The translations under genes were made by a program, and so were the position numbers. Below are positions 51,090-59,769 of a stretch of 64,000 nucleotides of DNA, one piece after another. Source of the stretch: Bryocella elongata (lineage in GTDB: Bacteria; Acidobacteriota; Terriglobia; Terriglobales; Acidobacteriaceae). A model generated the notes under the pieces. The model ran no database searches. It was not told the DNA's origin and saw only the letters and a program-made list of their open reading frames with translations. The stretch lies in NCBI RefSeq assembly GCF_900108185.1, contig NZ_FNVA01000001.1, positions 1,240,001 through 1,304,000 of the forward strand, read 5' to 3'. Numbering within the stretch: the first letter of the stretch is position 1; each line of letters begins with the position of its first letter.

Positions 51090-53510
51090 TCAATCGACGA
51101 CGAGAGTGAGCGGCAGGCTGTGGGTGATAACTTGTCCAGCGACGTTGGTTCCAGTTCCAGTCACGATGAGCGTGTAGGTTGCGCTGGTTGACGAGCTCGT
51201 CGCCGGCGCGACCGTGCGTGCGCCGCAGCCGCCGAGACTCGCCACCAGAACCGACACGAGGCATGCCAAAGCGAAGCCCAGCAACGGGAGCCTCGCACGG
51301 CGGCGGCGAAAGAGGAGGAGCGGAGCAAGGGCTGTCGCGTAAAGTGGCGCAGGCAGCGGATGAGGTCGCACCAGCTCGGCGTGCACCGGCGTGGTGATGG
51401 TGAGGGTGACGCCGACGTTCGACGCCCCGGGCACGATCGCGGGCGGAGAGAAGGTGGCGACGGCTCCCGTGGGCAACCCCGTGATGCTCATCGCGACGAC
51501 ACCGGAAAAAGGTGCGGGCTGCGCTCCGACGAGCAACGAATAGGTTGCCGAAGAGCCCGCGGGAACGGTCTGCAAAGTGGCGCCAGCCGAGCTGACGGTA
51601 AAGTCCGGCACAGCGCTGATGACGATGGACTGAGCCGCGGAGGTACTGCCAAGAAAGTTCGAATCTCCACTGTAGGACGCGGTGAACGTATGGGTGCCTG
51701 CAGTGGCGGTGGCATAGCTCGCGGACGCGATGCCCGCTACCAGCGCGGCTTGCGCGACCGTCGCGCCTGCGTCGAGAAAGCTCACTGTGCCGGTGGGTGT
51801 TCCGCTCGTGGTCGAGCCAACAATGGCATGCAGGACGAAAGGCTCGCCAGCGTAGCTTCCGCTGGCTTGTGCAGGGAGATTCGTAAACGAGGGCGCCTGC
51901 GCGACCGTCAACGTTCCGGACGAAGGACTAAGACTGACCGTGTAGTTCGCTGCCGCCGACCCGCTGAGGCTTGCAGTGATCGGATAACTCCCCACCGGAG
52001 AGAGCGTGGTCGCCATCGTGCCGAAGGACACAGCCACGTTGCCGGAGTCCTGCGCCAGAACGCCCGTGAGTGTTCCGCCAAGCAGAGGTACAGGCTCGCC
52101 GTAGAGCATCGACACTGCATTCGCCGTCGCCAGCAGAGCAGCCGTGGTGATGTTCACCGTCTGTAGCGAACTGCTGGCCGCCGGGTTTACAACGTCGCCT
52201 GCATACGACGCGATGAGGGCATGACGCCCCACAGAAAGACCGGTCAAGTCAAAGTTCGCCGACCCCGGGGTGAGCGACCCCGTGCTCAGGGTGATTCCTG
52301 CTTCGGAGAGGCTGACGGCGCCCAGCGGCGTTGAGGCGCCTCCCGAGACACTGACCTGCCCGCTCCATTGGCCATAGACCGCGCTCTGCGGGCCCGTCAG
52401 CGCGACGGTGGAGGTCCGGGCAGGCACGAGGGCCGCTGCGGTGAAGACGCCGTCTGAGGCTTGCGTCTGGACCTGAGTCTGGGCCTGCAGCTGAATGGAG
52501 CGGTTCGCCGTGTCCGCGAAGGTCACCTCGCCAAGGGACGACAGAGCGACGGCGCGTGGTGCATTGAGCCACGCGGAGAGGCTTGTGGTTCCCTCCACGC
52601 TCGCCCCCTGAGTGCCTGACCCGATCAGCGTCGTTATGACGCCGTCCGGGCTGATTGCCCGGATGCGGCGGTTGTCGGAGTCGGCGAAGACCAGTACACC
52701 AGAAGACGTCAGCACGAGACCGCGCGGCAGGTTGAGCTGCGCCGCAGTCGCCGCGCTGCCGTCACCCGAGTAGCCCCGCGCGCCAGTGCCTGCCAGCGTC
52801 GTGATGTTTCCATTGCCATCGATCACCCGGATGCGATGGTTACGCGAGTCGGCGATGAAGATGCGGCCATCGATCGATGTAGCGACGCCCTGGGGGCCGT
52901 CGAGTTCGGCCCCAGTGGCTGACGCCCCATCGCCAGCGAACCCTTGTGTGCCGTTCCCTGCCACGGTCGCGACGATCCCGTTGCTAATGCGCCGCACGCG
53001 CTGGTTGCCTGTATCGCAGACGAGCAGTGCCCCCTTGGAGTCGAGCGCGAGGGCAGTCGGTAACGCGAGGCTGGCAGCGATTGCGGAGCCGCCATCGCCA
53101 GCGAAGCCACGAACCCCATTGCCCGCAAAGGTCGAGATCGTGCCCAACTGCACCACGCGGATGCGCTGGTTGCCGGTGTCGGCGATATACATCTCGCCAG
53201 CCGGGCCAATGGCCACGCCCTGCGGCGCGTTCAGCGCAGCCGAGGTGGCAGGGCCACCGTCTCCCGCGAAGCCCTGAGAGCCATTGCCTGCCACGACCAG
53301 CAAGGTTCCGCCCAGGGTCGATTCATAGACCTGATTGCGATCGGTGTCAGCGAAGTACGCATTGCCCGCAGCGTCGTAAGCCACGGCTGCGGGCCGCAGG
53401 GGCATCGCGGTCGATTGCGCGCAGGAAGAGCGCGCGACAGCGCAAACCATCGTCAGCAGGCAGCATAGCCAGCGATGGCCGCGCACACGCCGGAGCCACG
53501 AAACAGCCAC
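51090..53510 (-). CDS. secreted NHL-repeat and Ig-like-repeat protein
   Basis: 806 residues; the GTG start at 53510 is supported by AGGAGGATTC directly upstream. After a signal peptide, five or six NHL units of about 55 residues follow, each with an LNxPxGVAxxxxGxxYIADTGNxRIRVV / AGNGxxGFAGDG pattern, forming a beta-propeller (to about residue 340). Then come several Ig-like Big_3_5 modules (VYGQWSGQVSVSGG..., ASYAGDVVNPAASSSLQTVNI, ASYSGDSNFLGS). Near the C-terminus is a membrane helix flanked by RRRR with a late GCG. This design is very common in Acidobacteria; a cell-surface adhesive or structural role is likely but unproven. Confidence 0.88.
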   Translation of the reverse strand: MAVSWLRRVRGHRWLCCLLTMVCAVARSSCAQSTAMPLRPAAVAYDAAGNAYFADTDRNQVYESTLGGTLLVVAGNGSQGFAGDGGPATSAALNAPQGVAIGPAGEMYIADTGNQRIRVVQLGTISTFAGNGVRGFAGDGGSAIAASLALPTALALDSKGALLVCDTGNQRVRRISNGIVATVAGNGTQGFAGDGASATGAELDGPQGVATSIDGRIFIADSRNHRIRVIDGNGNITTLAGTGARGYSGDGSAATAAQLNLPRGLVLTSSGVLVFADSDNRRIRAISPDGVITTLIGSGTQGASVEGTTSLSAWLNAPRAVALSSLGEVTFADTANRSIQLQAQTQVQTQASDGVFTAAALVPARTSTVALTGPQSAVYGQWSGQVSVSGGASTPLGAVSLSEAGITLSTGSLTPGSANFDLTGLSVGRHALIASYAGDVVNPAASSSLQTVNITTAALLATANAVSMLYGEPVPLLGGTLTGVLAQDSGNVAVSFGTMATTLSPVGSYPITASLSGSAAANYTVSLSPSSGTLTVAQAPSFTNLPAQASGSYAGEPFVLHAIVGSTTSGTPTGTVSFLDAGATVAQAALVAGIASASYATATAGTHTFTASYSGDSNFLGSTSAAQSIVISAVPDFTVSSAGATLQTVPAGSSATYSLLVGAQPAPFSGVVAMSITGLPTGAVATFSPPAIVPGASNVGVTLTITTPVHAELVRPHPLPAPLYATALAPLLLFRRRRARLPLLGFALACLVSVLVASLGGCGARTVAPATSSSTSATYTLIVTGTGTNVAGQVITHSLPLTLVVD

Positions 53511-53609
53511 GAATCCTCCTCTGCGGAATGCAACGGATTCGAAAACAGGATTTCGCTGTCATGCTAGCGCGAACCGGAGTTCGCACCAAGCAATTTGCAA
53601 CTCGACTGG

Positions 53610-54755
53610 TTACTCGACGACGACGGACTTGACGAGGTTGCGCGGGCGGTCGACGTCGACGCCGTTGCGGATGGCCATGAAGTAGGAGAAGAGCTGCAGC
53701 GGCACGACCTCCAGGATAGGCAGGACGTACTCGTTGGCTGCGTCCACTTCGATGACGTCGGAGGCGACCTTTTGCACAGCCTCATCGCCGCGGTTGGCGA
53801 GGACGATGGTGCGGGCGCCCTGCTTGCGCATGTCGTCGAGCAGAGCCAGGGTCTTCTCGTAGCGCGCCTCCGACTCCGCGTCGTTGGGGTCGTGGGTCGC
53901 GATGACGACCAGCGGCACGGCATCGGAGACCAGCGCGTTGGGCCCATGCTTCAGCTCGCCGGCAGGGTAGCCTTCAGCGTGGATGTACGAGGATTCCTTC
54001 AGCTTCAGCGCGCCTTCGCGGGCGATGGCGTAGTGGATGCCGCGGCCAAGGAAGAGCAGCGTGCGCGCATCGTGGTAGCGCTCAGCGAGCGCCTTCGTGG
54101 CTTCGCTCCAGCCATCGAGCTGCGCGCCGATGGCCGCGGGAACGCCCCGCAGAGCGGCAATCGCAGCCTGCAGCTCGTCCGCGCTGATCGCGCCACGGGC
54201 CTCCGCAGCCACAAGACTCAGCAGGCGAAGTACCACGAGCTGCGCGGTGAAGCTCTTGGTCGCGGGAATGGCCTTCTCAACGCCAGCCTCGGTGGGCAGG
54301 GCCACGCTGGCCTCGCGCATCATGGTCGAAGTCGCAACGTTGGTCACGGCGAGCGTTGGGTGACCACGCTTGATGGCCTCACGCAGTGCCGCCAGCGTGT
54401 CCGCCGTCTCTCCGGACTGAGAGATGACCAGCACCGCCGGGTCGCGCTTGGTGTTGGTGGAACGGGTGATGTACTCGCTGGCATACTCGACATCGACCGA
54501 GAGGCCGGCGGTGTCTTCGAGCATGATCTCAGCTGCGAGCCCGGCGTGGCGGCTGGAGCCGCTGGCCGAGATGATGAGGTCCTTGTGGGCGCGGAAGACC
54601 TCCGCTGCTCCACCGAAGGCCTCGGGCTTGAGGGTGTTCTGGACGAGATAGTGATCGAGGGTGCGCTCGAGAGCGGCGGGCTGTTCGTAGATCTCCCGCA
54701 GCATGGCATGTTCGAAGCCCTGGGCGTGCGCCAAGTTCTGATTCTGTTCGGTCAT
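53610..54755 (-). CDS. GlmS-like isomerase (double SIS domain) without glutaminase
   Basis: 381 residues made of two SIS (sugar isomerase) domains. The first has IISASGSSRHAGLAAEIMLED and VLVISQSGETADTLAALREAIKRG; the second has LLFLGRGIHYAIAREGALKLKESSYIHAEGYPAGELKHGPNAL. The C-terminus NLVKSVVVE matches the end of glucosamine-6-phosphate synthase. The N-terminal glutaminase domain with its Cys1 is missing, and an N-terminal HAMLREIYEQPAALERTL matches the GlmS linker. It may act as a glucosamine-6-phosphate deaminase/isomerase using ammonia or as an AgaS/NagB-like enzyme. Divergent from engB. Confidence 0.9.
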   Translation of the reverse strand: MTEQNQNLAHAQGFEHAMLREIYEQPAALERTLDHYLVQNTLKPEAFGGAAEVFRAHKDLIISASGSSRHAGLAAEIMLEDTAGLSVDVEYASEYITRSTNTKRDPAVLVISQSGETADTLAALREAIKRGHPTLAVTNVATSTMMREASVALPTEAGVEKAIPATKSFTAQLVVLRLLSLVAAEARGAISADELQAAIAALRGVPAAIGAQLDGWSEATKALAERYHDARTLLFLGRGIHYAIAREGALKLKESSYIHAEGYPAGELKHGPNALVSDAVPLVVIATHDPNDAESEARYEKTLALLDDMRKQGARTIVLANRGDEAVQKVASDVIEVDAANEYVLPILEVVPLQLFSYFMAIRNGVDVDRPRNLVKSVVVE

Positions 54756-54841
54756 GGACTACCTTTCCCTGAAATTATTGCAGGTGTTGGGCACGGATGC
54801 GGGCGTGTCCTGTATGCGGGAAAGGGATAAGCTGGAAGGCT

Positions 54842-55456
54842 ATGCAGTTCACAGCAAAATTTCTCCTCTCGGCGATGAAGCCCGAGCAGTTTCCCAACGA
54901 CGCCCGAACCGGTGGCGCTCCCGAAGTCGCGTTCCTGGGCCGCTCCAATGTGGGCAAGAGTTCCCTGCTCAACAGCCTCATCGGCGAGGCCGCGGCGAAG
55001 GTCTCTTCCACGCCGGGCCGCACCCGCGCCATCAACTTCTTCGCGCTGCACGAAGGCACGCCGCAGAAGCACGCCTTCACGCCGAAGCTGGTCTTCGCGG
55101 ATCTCCCCGGCTACGGTTACGCCAAGATCTCGAAGTCCATCTCGGCTGAGTGGCCTACCTTCATCGAGCCCTACCTGCAGGAGCGCGAGGAGCTGGCACT
55201 CTGCCTGTGCCTCGTCGACACCAACATCCCGCCGCAGACCAGCGACACGCAGCTGATCCATGCGCTGCAGCAGATGCAGCGGCCTTACGTGGTCGTCGGA
55301 ACGAAGGCCGACAAGCTCAGCAACAACCAGCTGGCGAAGTCAGTCGCGGTGCTGAAGAAGGCACACGAGGTCGAGAACGTGATTGCCATCTCGTCCAAGA
55401 CCGACGCGGGCATCAAAGCTCTGTGGGCTGCGATTCTGCAGGGGACGCAGGTGTAG
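54842..55456 (+). CDS. engB: ribosome-biogenesis GTPase EngB (YsxC/YihA)
   Basis: 204 residues from the ATG at 54842. G1 GRSNVGKSSLLNSL, G2 region TPGRTRAINFF, G3 DLPGYGYAKISK, G4 GTKADKL and G5 ISSKTDAG are all in place. It assists assembly of the large ribosomal subunit. The final 44 bases overlap the 3' end of the convergent urocanase-like gene at 55413-55456, so each gene's stop lies inside the other. Confidence 0.94.
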   Translation: MQFTAKFLLSAMKPEQFPNDARTGGAPEVAFLGRSNVGKSSLLNSLIGEAAAKVSSTPGRTRAINFFALHEGTPQKHAFTPKLVFADLPGYGYAKISKSISAEWPTFIEPYLQEREELALCLCLVDTNIPPQTSDTQLIHALQQMQRPYVVVGTKADKLSNNQLAKSVAVLKKAHEVENVIAISSKTDAGIKALWAAILQGTQV

Positions 55457-56249
55457 CGTCCTTTGGGGATGAAGGCGTGGCTTCCGGTTCAACCGCGACC
55501 GGCCCGACATCGTGGAGCTTCAGGCCTTCGGACTCAAGCAGGAAGGCCTCGCCTCCGGTGAGATTCACCCATCGCCCTTCAGACGCCGACCGCAGGTAGT
55601 GCGAGGCGCGTTCTATCCAGCGGCGGCGCGCCGTCTCGTCCTTCGGCAGCATGCGCAGGATGCGCTCATCGGCTTCGCGGAGTTTCGTTGGAGTCTTCGT
55701 CGCGATGAAGAGCTCGTGCAGCTGCTCGCCATGCGCCGTCTCGGCGGGCGCAGAAGGCTCCGCTGAGCTCTGGACCACGTTGAGGCGGGGCACGCCACTG
55801 TCGATGAGAGCCTGCGCGGCTGCGGGGTACGCGTCACCGGCAAGAAAGACATCCGGCTTAATCCCACGCTCGATCATCTCGGCGAGCGTGGCATCGACGT
55901 CTCCGATAAGAGCGACGCTGAGCGGGCGCTTCTTCCGGACCTCGTTCTTAAGCGTTCGAATCGCCTCGTCGAGCGTGTTGACGACGAAGTCGATCTCACC
56001 GCGGCGAAGCGTCTTCTTGATCTCGTGGCCGTCTTCGGCGACCAGTAGCGAGGTAGCCCCGGCGATGGACGCGGCTGGGGCGAGGCCGCTGCGGGGAGCT
56101 TCGGCGCCACACGAGAAGACGAGCGCGCCAGCCCAGTCCTCGCGGAGCTGGATGAGGCGGTTGTAGATGCGGAGAATCTGGAGCTGTTGATCGGGAGCTT
56201 GCACTGCATTGATTGTAGTTGCCAGACCGGTCTGCACATCACTCGTCAT
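55413..56249 (-). CDS. shortened urocanase-like protein, probably non-catalytic
   Basis: 278 residues from the ATG at 56249, which lies in a repeat arm; an in-frame GTG further on may be the true start. The N-terminal half resembles the NAD-binding part of urocanate hydratase: GAEAPRSGLAPAASIAGATSLLVAEDG, then VNTLDEAIRTLKNEVRKKRPLSVALIGDVDATLAEMIERGIKPDV. A later stretch, LRMLPKDETARRRWIERASHYL, matches the urocanase PDD..RW..MA segment. The protein is half the usual 555 residues and lacks the catalytic Cys region. The C-terminal tail is Pro/Ser/Thr-rich. The role is unknown; a regulatory or moonlighting relic is possible. Assignment rests on remembered motifs. Confidence 0.6.
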   Translation of the reverse strand: MTSDVQTGLATTINAVQAPDQQLQILRIYNRLIQLREDWAGALVFSCGAEAPRSGLAPAASIAGATSLLVAEDGHEIKKTLRRGEIDFVVNTLDEAIRTLKNEVRKKRPLSVALIGDVDATLAEMIERGIKPDVFLAGDAYPAAAQALIDSGVPRLNVVQSSAEPSAPAETAHGEQLHELFIATKTPTKLREADERILRMLPKDETARRRWIERASHYLRSASEGRWVNLTGGEAFLLESEGLKLHDVGPVAVEPEATPSSPKDATPASPAESQPTEL

Positions 56250-56373
56250 TCCGAGCCGCAGACGAGGAACCCCTGTATTTTTCCTGTGTCGGCGAGCTTG
56301 CATTCCAGCGCTACCGTGCGGATTCGCACGAAATACAGGGGTTCTTCGCTCGCTCCGCTCACTCAGAATGACG
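56244..56373. repeat. composite palindromic repeat (REP/BIME-like)
   Basis: The left arm, CGTCATTCCGAG ... GAACCCCTGTATTT (56244-56280), is matched in inverted order by AAATACAGGGGTTC ... TCAGAATGACG (56331-56373). Between them lies a GTGCG-GATT-CGCAC hairpin (56316-56329). The arms fit a repeat type dispersed in Acidobacteria genomes (from memory). It overlaps the apparent start of the urocanase-like gene. Confidence 0.8.
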
Positions 56374-56393
56374 GCGGCAAGACACGGCGCGGC

Positions 56394-56430
56394 AAAAAAA
56401 ACGAAGGTCCCCCCTGGCGCGGGACCTTCG
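56394..56430 (-). terminator. Rho-independent terminator of ino1
   Basis: On the minus strand CGAAGGTCCC and GGGACCTTCG (56402-56411 and 56421-56430) form a perfect 10-bp stem followed by eight T residues, 47 bases past the ino1 stop. Confidence 0.93.
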
Positions 56431-56476
56431 CGATTGACGGGTGTGCGTCCGTCAAGGTTGATGTTTTTTCGGCGAT

Positions 56477-57823
56477 CTACTCGCCGTAGTAGTCGAGGCC
56501 CAGGTGGGTGATCAGATCCTCGCCCATGATGTGCCGCAGCGTGTTCTTCAGCTTCATCGACTGGATGAAGAGATCATGCTCGGGGTACACGCCGGGGGCT
56601 GCATCGGGATCCTTGAAGTAGAAGCTCAGCCACTCCTGGATACCCAACCCGCGAAGACTCGGCGTGCGCTGCGCGAGATCCATGAACAGACACAGGTCCA
56701 GCGCCAGCGGAGCCGCAAGGATCGAGTCGCGGCACAGGAAGTCCACCTTGAGCTGCATCGGGTATCCGAGCCAGCCGAAGATGTCGATGTTGTCCCAGCC
56801 TTCCTTGTTGTCGCCGCGCGGCGGGTAATAGTTGATCCGCACCTTGTGGTACATGTCGCCGTAGAGGTCGGGGTTCAGCTCCGGCTGCAGGATGTGCTCC
56901 AGCACGCCCAGCTTCGAAACCTCCTTGGTCTTGAAGTTATCGGGATCGTCCAGCACCTCACCATCGCGGTTGCCGAGGATGTTGGTCGAGTACCATCCGG
57001 CCACGCCGAGCTGGCGCGTCTTGAAGGCCGGTGCCAACACGGTCTTGATGAACGTCTGCCCGGTCTTGAAGTCCTTGCCGCAGATGGGCGTGTTCATCTT
57101 CTTCGAGAGCTCGCGCATCGCCGGAATGTCCACCGTCAGGTTCGGTGCACCGTTCGCGAACGGGATGCCCTCCTTGAGCGCAGCCCAGGCGTAGAGCATC
57201 GAGGGCGAGATGTCGGGATCGTCCTCGGTCAGCCCCTTCTCGAAGGCCTCCAGCGTCTGGTGCACCGGCTTCTGCTCAATGTAGATTTCGGTCGAACCGC
57301 ACCAGATCATCACCTGGCGATCCGTGCCGGACTTCGCCTTGAACTCCGCAATGTCGTTGCGAATCTGGTTCGCGAGGTCGCACTTGTTCTTGCCGACCTT
57401 CTGGTGCTTCGGCGTGAGGCGCTTGACGTAGCGCTCCTCGAAGACCGCGGGCATCGGCTCGATGGACTCCAGGAAGGGCTTCATCGCATCGAGCTGGTCG
57501 CGATCGAGCACGGCGGCGGTCTTCGCCGCGTCGTACAGATTGCCGCCGAAGATGTCCCAGCCGGTGAAGACCAGGTCGTCCAGCGGAGCCAGCGGAGCGA
57601 AGTCCTTGATGAGCGGGGTCCGGTTGTCCGTGCGTTTGCCCAGGCGGATGGTGCCCATCTGCGACATGGAGCCAATCGGCTTGGCGTAGCCGCGGCGAAT
57701 CGCTTCCACACCCGCGATGAGGGTGGTTGCAACGGCGCCCATGCCGGGAATCATGATGCCAAGTTTGCCAGTGTGAGGAGTGATGCTCGCCGCGCTTGGT
57801 TGCGCAGCTTCAGGTGTTGCCAT
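56477..57823 (-). CDS. ino1: myo-inositol-1-phosphate synthase
   Basis: 448 residues from the ATG at 57823. The NAD-binding glycine motif is GIMIPGMGAVATTLIAGVEAIRRG. Core motifs include GWDIFGGNLYDAAKTAAVL, the active-site block GKDFKTGQTFIKTVLAPAFKTR with LGVAGWYSTNILGNRDGEVLDDPDNFKTKEVSK, and DIFGWLGYPMQLKVDFLCRDSILAAPLALDL. It isomerises glucose-6-phosphate to inositol-1-phosphate, for inositol lipids or osmolytes. A stand-alone gene with its own terminator. The region before its start contains two palindromes that may be operators. Confidence 0.95.
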   Translation of the reverse strand: MATPEAAQPSAASITPHTGKLGIMIPGMGAVATTLIAGVEAIRRGYAKPIGSMSQMGTIRLGKRTDNRTPLIKDFAPLAPLDDLVFTGWDIFGGNLYDAAKTAAVLDRDQLDAMKPFLESIEPMPAVFEERYVKRLTPKHQKVGKNKCDLANQIRNDIAEFKAKSGTDRQVMIWCGSTEIYIEQKPVHQTLEAFEKGLTEDDPDISPSMLYAWAALKEGIPFANGAPNLTVDIPAMRELSKKMNTPICGKDFKTGQTFIKTVLAPAFKTRQLGVAGWYSTNILGNRDGEVLDDPDNFKTKEVSKLGVLEHILQPELNPDLYGDMYHKVRINYYPPRGDNKEGWDNIDIFGWLGYPMQLKVDFLCRDSILAAPLALDLCLFMDLAQRTPSLRGLGIQEWLSFYFKDPDAAPGVYPEHDLFIQSMKLKNTLRHIMGEDLITHLGLDYYGE

Positions 57824-58175
57824 TGTCGGTGTGCGTACCCTTCTGGAGGACTTGCGCAAATGCGCAGACATTGCGAGTATTCCGCACGCGTTCGCACGTT
57901 ACAAGACAGCGGTAACGTAATGGAGAAACGTCCGAACACTGACGAAAGGCCTTGATTCATGAGGGTTTCGCGGCATTACCTCTACCTCGGCGATAAGCGG
58001 ACGAGGGTTAGTCCGGAGATTGAAGTCCCATCGTCTGCAAGCGAGGAGAAGCGCTGTTCATAGGGGTTTTCGTGGTCGCCGCCTGCAGTCAAAAGGGGCC
58101 GTCGCTCGCGCGTCCGGCCCCTCTCTTCTTTGCGATTGACACCGCTAACGTTGATTTCCCGCGCCCCCGGTCGAT
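57824..58175. promoter_or_regulatory. intergenic region upstream of ino1
   Basis: A 352-base gap. Close to the ino1 start is TGCGCA-AA-TGCGCA (57853-57866), and further up CGTTAC-N9-GTAACG (57897-57917). Both are perfect inverted repeats and candidate operators. The rest, up to the dedA terminator at 58094, shows nothing recognisable. Confidence 0.55.
58094..58122 (-). terminator. terminator after dedA
   Basis: On the minus strand AGGGGCCG (58115-58122 side) pairs with CGGCCCCT (58094-58101 side), followed by TTTT. It is 54 bases past the dedA-like stop. On the plus strand the stem is followed by a T/C-rich run. Confidence 0.75.
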
Positions 58176-58799
58176 TTAGCTCGCCGAATGCCCGTCGCGG
58201 TTCTTCCAGTGCGTCCAGACGAACCACACGAAACCCACCACAATCGCCGCTTCGACGGCGACGTGGAAGCGCGCGAAGACCTCCTTGAAGCGCGGATCCG
58301 TCTGCCACTTGTCGCCCAGCTTCATGCCGAAGTACGCCAGCGCGTAGCACCACGGCAGCGAGCCGAGGAAGGTGTAGATGTGGAAGCGCACCTGGTTCAT
58401 CTTCGCGATACCCGCCGGGAACGCGATGAACGTCCGCACGATGGGCAACATGCGGCCGAGCAGGACCGCCAGCGAGCCGTAGCGGAGGAAGAACTTGTCT
58501 GCCATGTCGATGTCGCGACGGCTCAAGAGCAGGTAGCGGCCGTACTTCTCCACCAGCGGACGTCCGCCCTTGGCGCCTACGAAGTACGCCGGAATGGACC
58601 CCAGGTTGGACGCAATGGAAGCCAGCACCGCGAGCACGATCAGGTCCGTCTGCGAGTGCGCCAGCGCCGATCCAGCGAACGGCATGATGACCTCCGACGG
58701 GATCGGAATGCAGGCGGACTGTACCGCCATCAGGAGAAAGACGAGCGTGTACTTGCCGCCGACACTGAGACCCGCCAGGAACGCGATGAGCTTGTTCAT
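58176..58799 (-). CDS. DedA family membrane protein
   Basis: 207 residues from the ATG at 58799. The family's conserved blocks are present: VFLLMAVQSACIPIPSEVIMPFAGSALA (the E of the re-entrant segment), ASNLGSIPAYFVGAKGGRPLVEKYGRYLLLSRRDID, and FFLRYGSLAVLLGRMLPIVRTFIAFPAGIAKMNQVRFHIYTFLGSLPWCYALAYFGMKLG (the GR and RTF arginines). DedA proteins flip lipid carriers such as undecaprenyl phosphate. It is transcribed away from the secreted-protein gene at 58983. Confidence 0.93.
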   Translation of the reverse strand: MNKLIAFLAGLSVGGKYTLVFLLMAVQSACIPIPSEVIMPFAGSALAHSQTDLIVLAVLASIASNLGSIPAYFVGAKGGRPLVEKYGRYLLLSRRDIDMADKFFLRYGSLAVLLGRMLPIVRTFIAFPAGIAKMNQVRFHIYTFLGSLPWCYALAYFGMKLGDKWQTDPRFKEVFARFHVAVEAAIVVGFVWFVWTHWKNRDGHSAS

Positions 58800-58982
58800 G
58801 TTGGGCCAGTATAACGAGGAGCCCCGCCACGGTTTGCAAACAAAGAGGCCCCTGGAGAGCCCAACGATTCTGCCCTCGGCTCCGATCTGCGTGGTATAGT
58901 CCTGCGGTAAGGGGCCTCGACGCGTTGGCCCCACGTTTCACCGGATCGCAGGTACAAATCGAACCAGTAGAAGGAGCCTTGT

Positions 58983-59684
58983 ATGCAGAGATCTTCGCTC
59001 TTCTTCGCCGCCCTGCTTGGCGCTGCCACGAGCCTGGGAGCGCGGGCGTTTCAGACGGAGACCACCTCCGTCATCCCACCGGATCGCGACCCGGCCGTGT
59101 GGGGGCGGGCCCATCAGCCTTACATCGCGACGGTGATGGTCTCCGGGGCACCTGGCTCGCCGGCCGACACCGGACAGACCAACTCCAGCCGCGAAGTGCT
59201 CGAGTTCCGCGATGATGCGGGGAGAGTCCGCACGGACAGCTTTTACGACAGCGGCCAGCTAATGGCGAGCACTGTTCGCGATTCTGCGCAGCGGACCATG
59301 GTGATCTGTATGGCAGTGCCAAAGCAGGCCACCGTGCTGCGCGGGATCGCAGCGGGGTACGTGGCCCCGGGTACGAATGTGCCTCCGGGCGCCGGCTGGG
59401 TCGCCGAACCGCTACCGGCAAAGAGGATCGCAGGTATCCTCAAGGTTCCCGGTCAGCGATTCACCCGCACGTTCACCATCAACGGAAAGACCGACACGCA
59501 GATCGTCGAGGACTGGACGGATCCTGATCTCGGCATCGTGCTCGAACACACGGCGACGGACTCGCTGCACGGTACCCGCGAATCGCAGAGGGTGACGCAC
59601 CTTGTACTTTCGAGACCGGACGCCTCTCTGTTTGAGGTCCCCGCCGGCTACGAAGTCCGCGACACTCAACAGGCCAGCCACTGA
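58983..59684 (+). CDS. secreted protein of unknown function
   Basis: 233 residues; the ATG at 58983 has AAGGAG 6 bases upstream. Signal peptide: SSLFFAALLGAATSLGARAF. The mature part is beta-rich and includes REVLEFRDDAGRVRTDSFYDSGQL, FTRTFTINGKTDTQIVEDWTDPDLGIVLEHTATDSLHGTRESQRVTHLVLSRPDASLFEVPAGYEV. That resembles small exported proteins, widespread in Acidobacteria, that report on surface or mineral-type DUF domains. No catalytic motif is visible and function is unknown. Confidence 0.7.
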   Translation: MQRSSLFFAALLGAATSLGARAFQTETTSVIPPDRDPAVWGRAHQPYIATVMVSGAPGSPADTGQTNSSREVLEFRDDAGRVRTDSFYDSGQLMASTVRDSAQRTMVICMAVPKQATVLRGIAAGYVAPGTNVPPGAGWVAEPLPAKRIAGILKVPGQRFTRTFTINGKTDTQIVEDWTDPDLGIVLEHTATDSLHGTRESQRVTHLVLSRPDASLFEVPAGYEVRDTQQASH

Positions 59685-59769
59685 GCTTCCGGCACGCGCT
59701 CTTCGTTGACGCCAGCTTCCGCGGGACGAGGGAAGCGCCGAAAGGTTCGTCTGCGCTATCGTGGTCGAG

